NCBI GenBank assembly: GCA_965247705.1
Contig: CBDFHV010000079.1
Location: 73,278 to 137,277 of the forward strand
From: CBDFHV01 sp965247705
GTDB taxonomy: Bacteria > Pseudomonadota > Alphaproteobacteria > Rhodospirillales > CAMCUA01
Length of the DNA stretch: 64,000 bases
Reading direction: 5' to 3'
Each line of letters begins with the position of its first letter. The first letter of the stretch is position 1. A program made the position numbers and the translations under genes. Shown in pieces: positions 1-8,020 of this stretch. The notes beneath the pieces are model-generated. The model was not told the origin of the DNA. It searched no databases and saw nothing but the letters and a program-made list of their open reading frames with translations.

Positions 1-2
1 TG

Positions 3-464
3 AGCAGCGGCGGGCCCATGTCGTTGGAGGGCGAACACTCCGTGCCGGCCTACGTGCAGGCGCTTCTGGAGCAGACGGCGGAAAGCCTGGAAAACCTGCA
101 ACGCACCATGTCCCGGGGCGAGGAAAGCCGCATTTCGTCGAATGCCTCGTTCCGCGATATGGTCGACAAGCTGGGCACGCTGACCGAACACATGCGGACC
201 GAGCAGGCGGTCATGATGCGTCTGGCCGAGGCCCAGAGCGAGATCAGACCCATCCTGGCCCGCCTCGCCGACATTTCGGAAGGACCCCGTGACGGCGGCG
301 TGGATGAAGCGACGCGCACCCACATCCGCAACCTGGACGTCTACGTCGCCCGCATGCTCGATGAGATGAACGCGGGTCGGGAAGAGATCGTCCAGGAGGT
401 ACGGAGCGAGATCAAGTTGCTGGCCCGTACGATTGCCGCCCTTTCCAGCACTCGGGAGCGGTAG
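3..464 (+). CDS. MotA/TolQ/ExbB-type proton-channel protein (C-terminal part, 5' end outside window)
   Basis: The frame is open to the left edge, so this is the tail of a longer gene; the ATG at 18 is probably internal. The visible 154 residues have no membrane segment and look helical and polar, with coiled-coil-like stretches rich in E, R and L. In ExbB/MotA-like proteins this corresponds to the cytoplasmic tail after the channel helices. The assignment rests mainly on the neighbour 25 bp downstream, a single-pass membrane protein with a MotB/OmpA domain. Such pairs are common in Rhodospirillales and are thought to use ion flow to act on the cell wall. The channel domain itself is not visible, so the family call is inference. 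Confidence 0.6.
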   Translation, partial: SSGGPMSLEGEHSVPAYVQALLEQTAESLENLQRTMSRGEESRISSNASFRDMVDKLGTLTEHMRTEQAVMMRLAEAQSEIRPILARLADISEGPRDGGVDEATRTHIRNLDVYVARMLDEMNAGREEIVQEVRSEIKLLARTIAALSSTRER

Positions 465-489
465 CCGAGGCCCTTCGGCACGCTGAACC

Positions 490-1956
490 ATGGCCTCCCT
501 CGCCCGCCGCCCCCGTTCGACCCCCAACATCTGGCCGGGATTCGTCGACGCCCTGGCGACGTTGCTGATGGTCGTCATCTTTCTGTTGATGATTTTCGTG
601 CTGGCCCAGTTCTTCCTCAACGAGGCCATCCACGGCCGAGACGAGGCCCTGGTGCGGTTGGAAAGCCAAGTAAGCGAACTCGCCGATCTCCTGTCCCTGG
701 AGCGCGAAGCGAATTCGGACCTGCGCCTGAACGTCGCCCAGCTTTCGGGCGAGCTGCAGGCCTCCGTCGAACTCCGCGACGACTTGAGATCGGCCGTGGA
801 GACGTTGACCCTGCGGGCCGAGGCGGCGGAAGGCGAGACGACGAAACTCGGCCAATCCCTCGAGGAAGCCTTCAAGACCATCATGGCCGACAAGGACGCC
901 ATCGAGCTCCAGGTGCGCCAGATCACCTCCCTGCGCGACCAGCTCACGACCCTTGAGGCGCTGAAGGAGGAGATGGAGCGGGACGTCAGTGCCATGGCTT
1001 CCCGACTCGCCGAACAGGAAAAGCTGCACGACGCGGACCAGGCGACCATCGACAAACAGACGGAGCGGCTTGCCCTCCTGGTCCAGGACGTGGCCGCCTT
1101 GACCGCCCTCAGGGAAAAGCTGGAGTCGCAAGTGTCCAGCTTGTCGTCCCGCCTGGATGAATCGGAAACCACCCTGGTAAAGGAGCAGGAGCTGCTGCGC
1201 ATCGCCCGGGCCGAACTGGCCAACAAGGACGCGACGCTGGCCGAGGAACGGGATCTGCTTCAAGTCGCCCGCGCCCAATTGGAGCAGGCGCGCTCCACCC
1301 TTGGGGATGAACAAGAGGTCTCGGAGACCGCCCGCGCCCAGCTGGCGCTGCTCAACCGGCAAATGGGGACCTTGCGCGAACAACTGCTGAAACTTTCGGC
1401 CGCCCTGGAAGCCTCCGAAACCAAGGCCGCCGATCAAAAAGTCCATATTTCGACCCTGGGCGCCCGGCTCAACGCGGCCCTGGCCAGCAAGGTGCAGGAA
1501 CTCTCCCGCTATCGTTCGGAATTTTTTGGCCGCCTGCGGGAAGTGCTGGGTAGCCGGGAGGGCGTTCGGATCGTCGGCGACCGATTCGTTCTCCAGTCCG
1601 AAATCCTGTTCGATACGGGCTCCGCGGAGATGGGATTGGAGGGCGTGAATCAACTTGGGCGCCTGGCCGAGACACTGGCCGAACTGTCCTTTCGCATCCC
1701 GTCGGAGATCGACTGGGTGCTGCGCGTCGACGGGCATACGGACCGCATTCCCATCGCCACCGCCCGCTACCCGTCGAACTGGGAGCTGTCCACCGACCGC
1801 GCCACCTCGGTCGTCAAGTTTCTGATCGATCAGGGTATTCCACCCAACCGCCTGGCGGCGACCGGGTTCGCCGAATTTCAGCCCCTTGACCCGGGAGACG
1901 ACCCCGTCGCATACCGGCGCAACCGCCGGATCGAGCTGAAGCTTACCCAACGCTGA
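490..1956 (+). CDS. OmpA/MotB-domain peptidoglycan-binding protein with long coiled coil
   Basis: 488 residues. An N-terminal membrane helix lies at about 20-40 (FVDALATLLMVVIFLLMIFV), placed as in MotB, including an aspartate at its start. Residues about 45-320 are almost pure coiled coil (repeated LE, LA and REQL heptads). The C-terminal 150 residues form an OmpA-type domain, with FDTGSAEM, RVDGHTDRIP and the NWELSTDRA segment typical of diaminopimelate binding. It should anchor in the inner membrane and reach across the periplasm to peptidoglycan. It follows the presumed channel partner by 25 bp and is probably co-transcribed. The layout resembles ZorB of Zorya defence, but no ZorC/D/E follow. 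Confidence 0.85.
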   Translation: MASLARRPRSTPNIWPGFVDALATLLMVVIFLLMIFVLAQFFLNEAIHGRDEALVRLESQVSELADLLSLEREANSDLRLNVAQLSGELQASVELRDDLRSAVETLTLRAEAAEGETTKLGQSLEEAFKTIMADKDAIELQVRQITSLRDQLTTLEALKEEMERDVSAMASRLAEQEKLHDADQATIDKQTERLALLVQDVAALTALREKLESQVSSLSSRLDESETTLVKEQELLRIARAELANKDATLAEERDLLQVARAQLEQARSTLGDEQEVSETARAQLALLNRQMGTLREQLLKLSAALEASETKAADQKVHISTLGARLNAALASKVQELSRYRSEFFGRLREVLGSREGVRIVGDRFVLQSEILFDTGSAEMGLEGVNQLGRLAETLAELSFRIPSEIDWVLRVDGHTDRIPIATARYPSNWELSTDRATSVVKFLIDQGIPPNRLAATGFAEFQPLDPGDDPVAYRRNRRIELKLTQR

Positions 1957-2025
1957 GGCAAGAGTTCTCGCTACGCCTATCTTTGGCGCCGTCCGGTCCC
2001 CGGCTTTATTTCCGCGCGGCGCCCC

Positions 2026-3210
2026 ATGGCCATCCTTTTCGTCATCGTCCTGATCGACCTGATCGGTTTCGGAATCATCATTCCCCTGTTGCCGTTCTAC
2101 GCCGAGCGATTCGGCGCCAGCCCCGATCAGGTGGGCCTGCTGATGGCCACCTACTCCCTCACCCAGCTCTTCGCGGCGCCGCTGTGGGGCCGGTGGAGCG
2201 ACCGCATCGGGCGCCGGCCGGTTCTGCTGATCACCCTTGCCGGCGCCGCCGCATCCTATGTCTGGCTGGGCATGGCGGACGCCCTGTGGATGCTGTTCGC
2301 CGCCCGGGCGGCGGGCGGCGCCATGGCCGGGAACATCGCCGCCGCGTTCGCCTACATGGCCGATGTAACCGACGGCGAAAGCCGCGCCCGTGGAATGGGA
2401 CTCGTGGGCGCGGCTTTCGGCCTTGGCTTCATCTTGGGTCCTGCCATCGGCGGACTTCTGGCCGGTGCCGATCCGGCCACCGCCGACTACGCCAGACCCG
2501 CCTACGCCGGCGCGGGGCTGTCCTTGATGGCCTTCCTGGTCGCGCTCGTTCGCCTGCCGGAGTCCCTTCCGGCGGCGCGGCGCGAGGCGAGAAAGCGCGT
2601 CAAACGGCTGCCGTTCCTGCCCCTGTTGCGCCGACCGGGAATGGGGCGTCCGCTACTGATCTCGTTCCTCGCGACGTTCGTCTTCGCCGGCATGGAGGCC
2701 ACGTTCGCCCTGTGGACCGAGCGGCGATTCGCCTGGGGACCGCTGCAGATCGGCTTGCTGTTCGCCTTCGTCGGCGTCATCGCCGCCGCCATCCAGGGCG
2801 GCCTGATCGGCCGCCTGGCTGCCCGTTTTGGAGAACGACGGCTGATCGTGCAGGGCGCCGCGGCTTTTGCCGTCGGCATGGGGCTGGTGCCGCTGGCCCA
2901 CCATCCCGCGGTCCTGGTGGTCGCGATGATGGTGCTGGCCTATGGGTTCAGCATTATGTCCCCGTCGCTCAACAGCCTGATCTCGCGCCGCGCCGCGGCC
3001 ATCGAGCAGGGCGAGGCAATGGGCGTCGCCCGATCGGCGACGATTCTGGCGCGTGTCGTCGGTCCGGCGACGGCGGGGATGGTGTTTGCCTATGCCGGCA
3101 TGGACTGGCCGTACCTGACCGGGGGCGTGGTGATGGTGGGGGTGGTTTTCCTCGCTCGCGGACTCGGTGACGAGAGGGACGCATCGCCAGAGGGGGCCCC
3201 TCCACCATGA
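2026..3210 (+). CDS. MFS transporter, TetA-like drug/H+ antiporter
   Basis: 394 residues with about 12 hydrophobic helices. The loop between helices 2 and 3 carries the MFS motif A (GRWSDRIGRRPVLL), and helix 5 has the antiporter motif GPAIGGLLAG. The overall pattern matches the DHA1/TetA group of proton-driven exporters in the inner membrane. The ATG at 2026 begins directly with helix 1 (MAILFVIVLIDLIGFG), the usual start for this group. No TetR-type regulator is adjacent, so drug-inducible expression is not suggested. The substrate is unknown; tetracycline resistance cannot be claimed from the sequence. Confidence 0.87.
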   Translation: MAILFVIVLIDLIGFGIIIPLLPFYAERFGASPDQVGLLMATYSLTQLFAAPLWGRWSDRIGRRPVLLITLAGAAASYVWLGMADALWMLFAARAAGGAMAGNIAAAFAYMADVTDGESRARGMGLVGAAFGLGFILGPAIGGLLAGADPATADYARPAYAGAGLSLMAFLVALVRLPESLPAARREARKRVKRLPFLPLLRRPGMGRPLLISFLATFVFAGMEATFALWTERRFAWGPLQIGLLFAFVGVIAAAIQGGLIGRLAARFGERRLIVQGAAAFAVGMGLVPLAHHPAVLVVAMMVLAYGFSIMSPSLNSLISRRAAAIEQGEAMGVARSATILARVVGPATAGMVFAYAGMDWPYLTGGVVMVGVVFLARGLGDERDASPEGAPPP

Positions 3211-3221
3211 TCACCCGAACC

Positions 3222-3250
3222 TTGATCCGTGGCCCCGGCTTGGCTATAGA
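3222..3250 (+). promoter_or_regulatory. sigma-70-type promoter for rpmE
   Basis: TTGATC (3222-3227), a 17-nt spacer, and TATAGA (3245-3250), ending 29 bp before the rpmE ATG. Spacing is ideal and both hexamers are close to consensus. It overlaps the end of no gene. Confidence 0.6.
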
Positions 3251-3279
3251 ATGCGGCTTCATCCTGGAGAACGGACGCC

Positions 3280-3504
3280 ATGAAGAAGGACATCCACCCC
3301 GAGTACCACGAGATCAAGGTCGTGATGACAGACGGAACCGAATTCACGACCCGCTCCACCTGGGGAAGCGCCGGAGACAGCATGCGTCTGGATATCGATA
3401 CCAAGACCCATCCGGCCTGGACGGGCGTACATCGCCTGGTTGACAGCGGCGGCCAGGTGGCGAAGTTCAACAAACGCTTCAAGGGCTTGGGCCTCAAGGA
3501 GTAG
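3280..3504 (+). CDS. rpmE: 50S ribosomal protein L31
   Basis: 74 residues starting MKKDIHPEYHEIKVVMTDG, the characteristic L31 N-terminus; KTHPAWTG and FNKRFKGLGLKE at the end are also typical. The N-terminal zinc-binding cysteines of the C+ form are absent, so this is the zinc-free type. It binds the large subunit near the bridge to the 30S head. It stands alone behind its own promoter, consistent with strong constitutive expression. Confidence 0.97.
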   Translation: MKKDIHPEYHEIKVVMTDGTEFTTRSTWGSAGDSMRLDIDTKTHPAWTGVHRLVDSGGQVAKFNKRFKGLGLKE

Positions 3505-3615
3505 GGTTCTCCGCCCCGCGGGCGTCGACGACGGCCGCTTTGGACCACTAGCGACACGTGCTAGTATTCATCCAACCCTGTTCGCGACGGGCGCGCGGGC
3601 GGGGATTGGTTTCGT

Positions 3616-5445
3616 GTGTCCGAGCGGATATTCGGAATGGCGGGTCAGACCACATACGAGGTCTCTGTGCTGCAAGGCGGCCGGTGGGAAATCCATTCCC
3701 GCTATAACGCCATGCAGAAGGACGACGCCATCCAGGAGGCCATGTCCCTGGGGACCACGCCCGGTATCGAGGCCACCAAGGTTATCCGCGAGGTCTATGA
3801 CCCCAAGGAGGGGCTGGCGGAGGAATATACGGTCTACAAGAGCGAGTCGGCGCGCTCCAAGCCCAGCCGACCCACGCCCCCGGCGGCGGCGCCCGCCCGG
3901 TCCCGGTCCAAGCCCGGGAAGTCGACGGCCCGCGGCACGCCGGCCCGTGCCGCCCCCGCTGGGGATAGGGAAACCGCCACTCGCCCCCGTCAGAGACGCC
4001 CCAAGGCCAAGCCGCGCGCGACATTGATAAGCGTGCTCGTCAAGCTCATGCTGGTGATCCTGATGAGCGTCGCCGTCGCCTCCCTGATGGCGGGGATCGG
4101 GGCGGCCTTCTTGCCCCATACCCAGTTGTACGGCATCTCCCTATCGGGACCATCCCGGGACAATGTCCTGATCGTGATCTTCATTGTTGGCTTCGTGCTG
4201 ACCGCCGTGCTGTCCTTCAAGTCCTTCCTGTCGAAGGTGGATCTCGCCGCCGTCGGCGAACGCAAGGGAGTGGCGGCACCGCAACCGGCGCCCCGGGCCC
4301 GGGCCCGGCAGGCGGGCCAGGCGGATGTCCTGAAGCATATCGACGTCACTCTGCCGCCGTCGGCGGAAGAGCCGCCGCCCGCCGGCGAGGAAGCCCCGGC
4401 CGAAGCCGACGACGCGCCGGAAAAAGAGGACGAGACCAAGAAGGAGGAGGAGGAAAAAGAGGAAGCGAAAACCGCCGCGGCCGATCTTTCGCCCAACGCG
4501 GAGCAACAGAAGCGCTACATGATGAAGTTCCTGGGCGACTCCCTGGCCGAAACCAAGGACGCGCACAAGTCCCTCGACAATTTCAACAAGTTCGGCGTCA
4601 ACCTGTACCTGGCCGGCGCCTGCGAGGCCATCGCCAAGAAAAAGAACCTGGACGAGTCGGAAGGCGCGGGCATTCTCAGCGATGGTGTTCAGGTGATGGG
4701 CTTCAACAAGCAATCGGCCGATTCATTCGCCCAAAAGAAGGAGGAGTACCTGCTTGCCGACAGCCGCTACATGCAGATGTATCAGGCCGGACGCAACGCC
4801 ATGAATACCTCTCTCGGGGGAGACTCCGCGGCGCCAAAGCAGCTCGACAAGTCGCTCACCGAGTGGAACAAACCCAAGGCGAAGGAAGAAAATACCGGGC
4901 CGATCACCGTCATGTTTACCGATATGGTGGGCTCCACGGCCCTGACCCAGGATAAGGGGGATGCGGTGGCCCAGGAGGTGGTGCGGGCCCATAATCGGGT
5001 GGTCCGCGACGCCCTCAGCCGCTGTGCCGGGCGCGAGATCAAGCACACGGGAGACGGCATCATGGCGTCGTTCGACACCACGTCGAACAGCGTCGAAGCC
5101 TCGATGTTGATCCAGCGCGGCGCCCGCGCCCACAGCGTGGCGAACCCGGACCTGCCGCTGAAGCTGAAGATCGGCATCAACGCCGGTGAACCCATCGCCG
5201 AGGACGACGATCTGTTCGGCACCACGGTCCAGCTGTCGGCGCGCATCGTCGACAAGGCCGGCGAGGGAGAGACCTACGTTTCGGAGATCGTTCGCGGTAT
5301 CTGCGCCGGCAAGGAACTGGGCTTCCGCAGCGTCGGCCAGTTCGACATGAAGGGGTTCCCGGAACCCATCACCTTGTTCGAGGTCTTGTGGGACACCGAG
5401 GACGACGCCGCCGCGGGGTCGGAAACGGCCGTCGCCGCCGAATAG
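3616..5445 (+). CDS. Membrane-anchored class III adenylate/guanylate cyclase
   Basis: 609 residues from a GTG start; an ATG at 3637 is an alternative. The first 60 residues form a small domain (YEVSVLQGGRWEIHSRY). Next come a Pro/Arg/Lys-rich linker, two membrane helices at about 135-165 and 175-200, a very acidic E/K stretch, a helical region and a C-terminal cyclase domain from about 430. Metal-binding aspartates are visible in FTDMVGST and HTGDGIMASF, and the adenine-selecting Lys in EIKHTGDG. The usual transition-state Asn is replaced by Gln in TTVQLSARI, so activity is likely but not certain. It would make cyclic nucleotide at the inner membrane. The N-terminal domain recurs in Rhodospirillales cyclases; its ligand is unknown. 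Confidence 0.87.
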   Translation: MSERIFGMAGQTTYEVSVLQGGRWEIHSRYNAMQKDDAIQEAMSLGTTPGIEATKVIREVYDPKEGLAEEYTVYKSESARSKPSRPTPPAAAPARSRSKPGKSTARGTPARAAPAGDRETATRPRQRRPKAKPRATLISVLVKLMLVILMSVAVASLMAGIGAAFLPHTQLYGISLSGPSRDNVLIVIFIVGFVLTAVLSFKSFLSKVDLAAVGERKGVAAPQPAPRARARQAGQADVLKHIDVTLPPSAEEPPPAGEEAPAEADDAPEKEDETKKEEEEKEEAKTAAADLSPNAEQQKRYMMKFLGDSLAETKDAHKSLDNFNKFGVNLYLAGACEAIAKKKNLDESEGAGILSDGVQVMGFNKQSADSFAQKKEEYLLADSRYMQMYQAGRNAMNTSLGGDSAAPKQLDKSLTEWNKPKAKEENTGPITVMFTDMVGSTALTQDKGDAVAQEVVRAHNRVVRDALSRCAGREIKHTGDGIMASFDTTSNSVEASMLIQRGARAHSVANPDLPLKLKIGINAGEPIAEDDDLFGTTVQLSARIVDKAGEGETYVSEIVRGICAGKELGFRSVGQFDMKGFPEPITLFEVLWDTEDDAAAGSETAVAAE

Positions 5446-5479
5446 GGATCGCGCCCCTCAAACGTCGCCGGGAACCTGC

Positions 5480-5508
5480 CTTGACGGGGTCCCTTTCCCG
5501 CCCCATCT
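5480..5508 (+). promoter_or_regulatory. Heat-shock (sigma-32/RpoH) promoter of hsp20
   Basis: CTTGAC (5480-5485), 15-nt spacer, CCCCATCT (5501-5508). This is nearly the textbook RpoH promoter (CTTGAA, then CCCCATnT). It predicts transcription from about 5515 and a leader of about 100 nt before the hsp20 start. Confidence 0.8.
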
Positions 5509-5514
5509 CACGCC

Positions 5515-5620
5515 TGCCGCGGATGCCATTGATCGGGTCCGTTGGCTCTCGTCTCTCGAAACGCGGCCCCTTGGGCGCGCTTCGAGTTGGATAGTTGCTC
5601 ACACAGGAGGACTATGACCA
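5515..5620 (+). promoter_or_regulatory. ROSE-type RNA thermometer in hsp20 leader
   Basis: The leader has an upstream hairpin (CTCGAA 5555-5560 with TTCGAG 5581-5586). A terminal hairpin follows, in which 5591-5599 (ATAGTTGCT) folds back over 5605-5615 around the loop CACAC. It covers the Shine-Dalgarno AGGAGG (5605-5610) and the AT of the start codon. The TTGCT element opposite AGGA, with one G facing a G (5597 and 5607), is the hallmark of ROSE elements, which melt on heat shock to allow translation of small heat-shock genes. The pairing was drawn by hand; no folding energy was computed. Confidence 0.75.
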
Positions 5621-6072
5621 TGAACGCGTTCGATTTCTCTCCCTTCCATCGATATTCCATCGGCTTCGACCGCTTGCAGCGGCTGCGCGACGGCGTCGCC
5701 AACCAGGGTTCCCAAGCGCCGTCCTACCCGCCCTACGACATCGAAGTCCTCGACGACAACGTCTATCGGATCACCATGGCGGTGGCCGGCTTCGGCCAGG
5801 AAGACCTGGACATCACCGTGAAGGACAACAAGCTGGTAATCTCCGGCAAGAAGCGGGGGAATGGCAACGGCGCAGCCTACCTGCATCGGGGCATTGCCGG
5901 TCGCGCTTTCGAGCGGCGCTTCGAACTTGCCGATAACATCCACGTCACGGGCGCCAACGTGGTCAATGGCATGCTCCAGGTGGATCTGGATCGGGAGGTC
6001 CCGGAGGACCAGAAGCCCCGCCGCATCGAGATCGGCGATCGGCCCCCGGCGATCGAGGACAAAGCCGCCTGA
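5614..6072 (+). CDS. Small heat-shock protein, Hsp20/IbpA family
   Basis: 152 residues. The N-terminus (NAFDFSPFHRYSIGFDRL) is the standard alphaproteobacterial IbpA-like start. The alpha-crystallin domain spans about 35-130, with YDIEVLDDNVYRITMAVAGF and a G-L-x-V-x-L-x-R-type end (GMLQVDLDREV). The C-terminal tail holds an IEI (I-x-I) motif used in oligomer assembly. It is an ATP-independent holdase that binds unfolding proteins in the cytoplasm. ATG 5614 and ATG 5620 are both possible; AGGAGG at 5605-5610 is better spaced for 5620. Expression is controlled at two levels, by the RpoH promoter and the ROSE thermometer just upstream. Confidence 0.95.
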   Translation: MTMNAFDFSPFHRYSIGFDRLQRLRDGVANQGSQAPSYPPYDIEVLDDNVYRITMAVAGFGQEDLDITVKDNKLVISGKKRGNGNGAAYLHRGIAGRAFERRFELADNIHVTGANVVNGMLQVDLDREVPEDQKPRRIEIGDRPPAIEDKAA

Positions 6073-6227
6073 TCGCCACCGCGACCTCACGGAACAGACG
6101 GGTGGTCGCGCCGTCCCTGGCCGGCGGCGCGCCCCTGCTGTCCGAACTCCCTAACGCCTGCAATGTCAACGCCATGCGGGATCGCGGCCGGGGCGGTTCA
6201 CTCTCCCATCGGCAAGTCGAAAAAGTT

Positions 6228-6256
6228 CGGGGCCGCCTGAATTTTGGGCGGCCCCG
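6228..6256. terminator. Strong GC hairpin, probable terminator
   Basis: A perfect 10-bp inverted repeat (CGGGGCCGCC / GGCGGCCCCG) with a 9-nt loop. On the minus strand it is followed within 4 nt by TTTTT. It lies 156 bp after hsp20 and downstream of the minus-strand DUF1192 gene, so it could end transcription from either side. Confidence 0.5.
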
Positions 6257-6386
6257 CACAATTCGTTCCCTAATCATTTCCCTGTCGAACTCGCCTCGGC
6301 GCGCCCTGTTTTCAAGACGTGCTCGACCTTGCCATGGGCCGAACGGAACGGTCAAGACGATTCGTTGCCGGAGCGACGAAAGAAGA

Positions 6387-6410
6387 GGGTCGCCCCACCA
6401 AGGGCGACCC
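6387..6410 (-). terminator. Hairpin terminator candidate downstream of DUF1192 gene
   Basis: Perfect 9-bp stem GGGTCGCCC / GGGCGACCC with loop CACCAA. On the minus strand the stem is followed by the pyrimidine-rich TCTTCTTTC. It lies 176 nt beyond the DUF1192 stop. Confidence 0.45.
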
Positions 6411-6585
6411 GAGTTCAACAGGGAGGCATTGAAACAGGCTGGATACAAAGTGCGATTCCACGATGGGAATCGCGATCCAACCAGGGATAGCTTGACGGCG
6501 ATCCCTTAAGATTTCCTTAATCGCGGGATTGTCGACCGAGGGGCTACTTCGCCCATTGCGGGCGTTTCAGGAGGAATCGCGCGAA

Positions 6586-6768
6586 CTAACGCTTGAAGAC
6601 GGAATCGGCGCTCGTCCGGGCATTTTTCTTAGCGCCGATGGCGGCGCGCACACGGGCGATTTCCGCCTCCATCTCGGCGATATACTCGCCCAGGGCCTCG
6701 ATGGACATGATATCCAGGTCCTTGGGCTTGGGCTTACGATGGACGGGTTCGAGGTCGTCCGGATTCAT
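6586..6768 (-). CDS. DUF1192 family small protein
   Basis: 60 residues: an N-terminal acidic/basic patch (MNPDDLEPVHRKPKPKDLD), the conserved core MSIEALGEYIAEMEAEIARVR, and a Lys-rich end finishing FKR. This matches the DUF1192 family, which is small and largely confined to alphaproteobacteria. The core is one amphipathic helix, probably a coiled coil. The function is unknown. It is divergently placed from the quinone oxidoreductase gene, an arrangement that I recall as recurrent in this class but could not check here. Confidence 0.85.
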   Translation of the reverse strand: MNPDDLEPVHRKPKPKDLDIMSIEALGEYIAEMEAEIARVRAAIGAKKNARTSADSVFKR

Positions 6769-6860
6769 GGAAAGGTCCCTTCCTCGCCGTTGAGCCTTGC
6801 CACGCCGGGGGAGGACATACTAGACAGCCGGCCAACCCCGATCCTACTGGAGATTACCCC

Positions 6861-7862
6861 ATGGCGGCATCCCTGCCCGAGACAATGGCCTGCGTCGAGA
6901 TTGACGGCAAGGGGGGCCCCGAGGTTCTCAAGCCGGCGACCCGACCGTTGCCGACGCCGGAGGAGGGCGAGGTTCTCATCCAGGTGGCGGCGGCCGGGGT
7001 CAACCGTCCCGACGTGATTCAGCGCATGGGGCTCTATCCGCCACCGCCCGGGGCCTCCGACCTGCCGGGGCTCGAGGTGGCGGGCACCGTCGTCGCGGTG
7101 GCGGATGGCGTCGATGGTCCCGCCGTGGGCGATACGGTCTGTGCCCTGGTGACCGGGGGCGGCTATGCCGCCTACTGCACGGCCCCGGCCGCCACCTGCC
7201 TGCCCGTTCCCGATGGTCTGGACCTGATCCAGGGAGCGGGGCTTGCCGAGACGTTTTTCACCGTCTGGACCAACGTGTTCGAGCGCGGCGCCCTGGCCCC
7301 CGGCGAGACGCTGATGGTCCACGGCGGCACCAGCGGCATCGGCACCACCGCCATTCAGATGGCCACGCGCTTGGGATCGAAGGTCATCGCCACCGCCGGC
7401 AGTGCCGAGAAGTGCGACGCCTGTCGCAACCTGGGGGCCGATCTGGCGGTGAATTATCGGGACGAGGATTTCGTCGCCGCCGCCAAGACGTTCACCGACG
7501 GCCGCGGCGTGAACGTGATCCTCGACATGGTGGGCGGCGACTACGTGGACCGGAACATCAAGGCCATGGCGCCCGACGGACGACTGGTGTTCATCGCTTT
7601 TCTGAAGGGCTTCAAGGTGGAGGCCAACATGATGCCGATCATGCTGAAGCGGCTGACGATCACCGGATCGACCCTGCGTCCGCAGCCCATCGCCCGCAAG
7701 GCGGAGATCGCCCGGGCGCTTCGAGATCGGGTGTGGCCGCTGATCGCCGCCGGCGAAATCAAGCCCGTCGTCCACGCCACTTTCCCCTTGGCCGAGGCGG
7801 CGCAAGCCCACCGATTGATGGAAAGCAACGCCCACATCGGCAAGATCGTCCTGATCACATGA
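6861..7862 (+). CDS. NAD(P)H:quinone oxidoreductase, zinc-free MDR family (PIG3-like)
   Basis: 333 residues. The N-terminal GroES-like domain has AAAGVNRPDVIQRMGLYPPP, the signature of quinone oxidoreductases of the QOR/PIG3 group; zinc-ligand cysteines of alcohol dehydrogenases are absent. The Rossmann motif GGTSGIGTTAIQMA (about 154-167) binds NADPH, and NYRDEDF and LDMVGGDYVDRN follow as in PIG3 enzymes. It is a cytosolic enzyme reducing quinones or enones, mostly with one electron. The ATG at 6861 follows GGAG at a sensible distance. It ends 158 bp before trcR, which has its own promoter. Confidence 0.93.
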   Translation: MAASLPETMACVEIDGKGGPEVLKPATRPLPTPEEGEVLIQVAAAGVNRPDVIQRMGLYPPPPGASDLPGLEVAGTVVAVADGVDGPAVGDTVCALVTGGGYAAYCTAPAATCLPVPDGLDLIQGAGLAETFFTVWTNVFERGALAPGETLMVHGGTSGIGTTAIQMATRLGSKVIATAGSAEKCDACRNLGADLAVNYRDEDFVAAAKTFTDGRGVNVILDMVGGDYVDRNIKAMAPDGRLVFIAFLKGFKVEANMMPIMLKRLTITGSTLRPQPIARKAEIARALRDRVWPLIAAGEIKPVVHATFPLAEAAQAHRLMESNAHIGKIVLIT

Positions 7863-7884
7863 TGGCAGGACGTACCCGCGGCGT

Positions 7885-7914
7885 TTGACCCGAAGCACAA
7901 CCGCACACTATATA
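7885..7914 (+). promoter_or_regulatory. sigma-70-type promoter for trcR
   Basis: TTGACC (7885-7890), 18-nt spacer, TATATA (7909-7914), inside the 158-bp gap before trcR. It predicts a leader of about 100 nt. Confidence 0.5.
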
Positions 7915-8020
7915 TTCATCGCGGGTCACGCCTGATTGCCCGGGTGGGCACGGTTGCCGCCCGCGGGCCGGCAAAGGCTGGTCCAATGCACGGATACGAA
8001 AATGAAAAGGCTTTAAATTC

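Noticed and set aside
412..1950. 512-residue minus-strand frame opposite the OmpA-domain gene
   Set aside because: Long only because of GC-rich codon bias; Gln/Gly-rich and without any motif.
3..1956. Zorya antiphage system
   Set aside because: The MotA/MotB-like pair is not followed by ZorC, ZorD or ZorE; an MFS exporter and L31 follow instead.
6102..6509. 135-residue reading frame after hsp20
   Set aside because: Arg/Gly-rich, crosses two strong hairpins, has no ribosome-binding site and no family resemblance.
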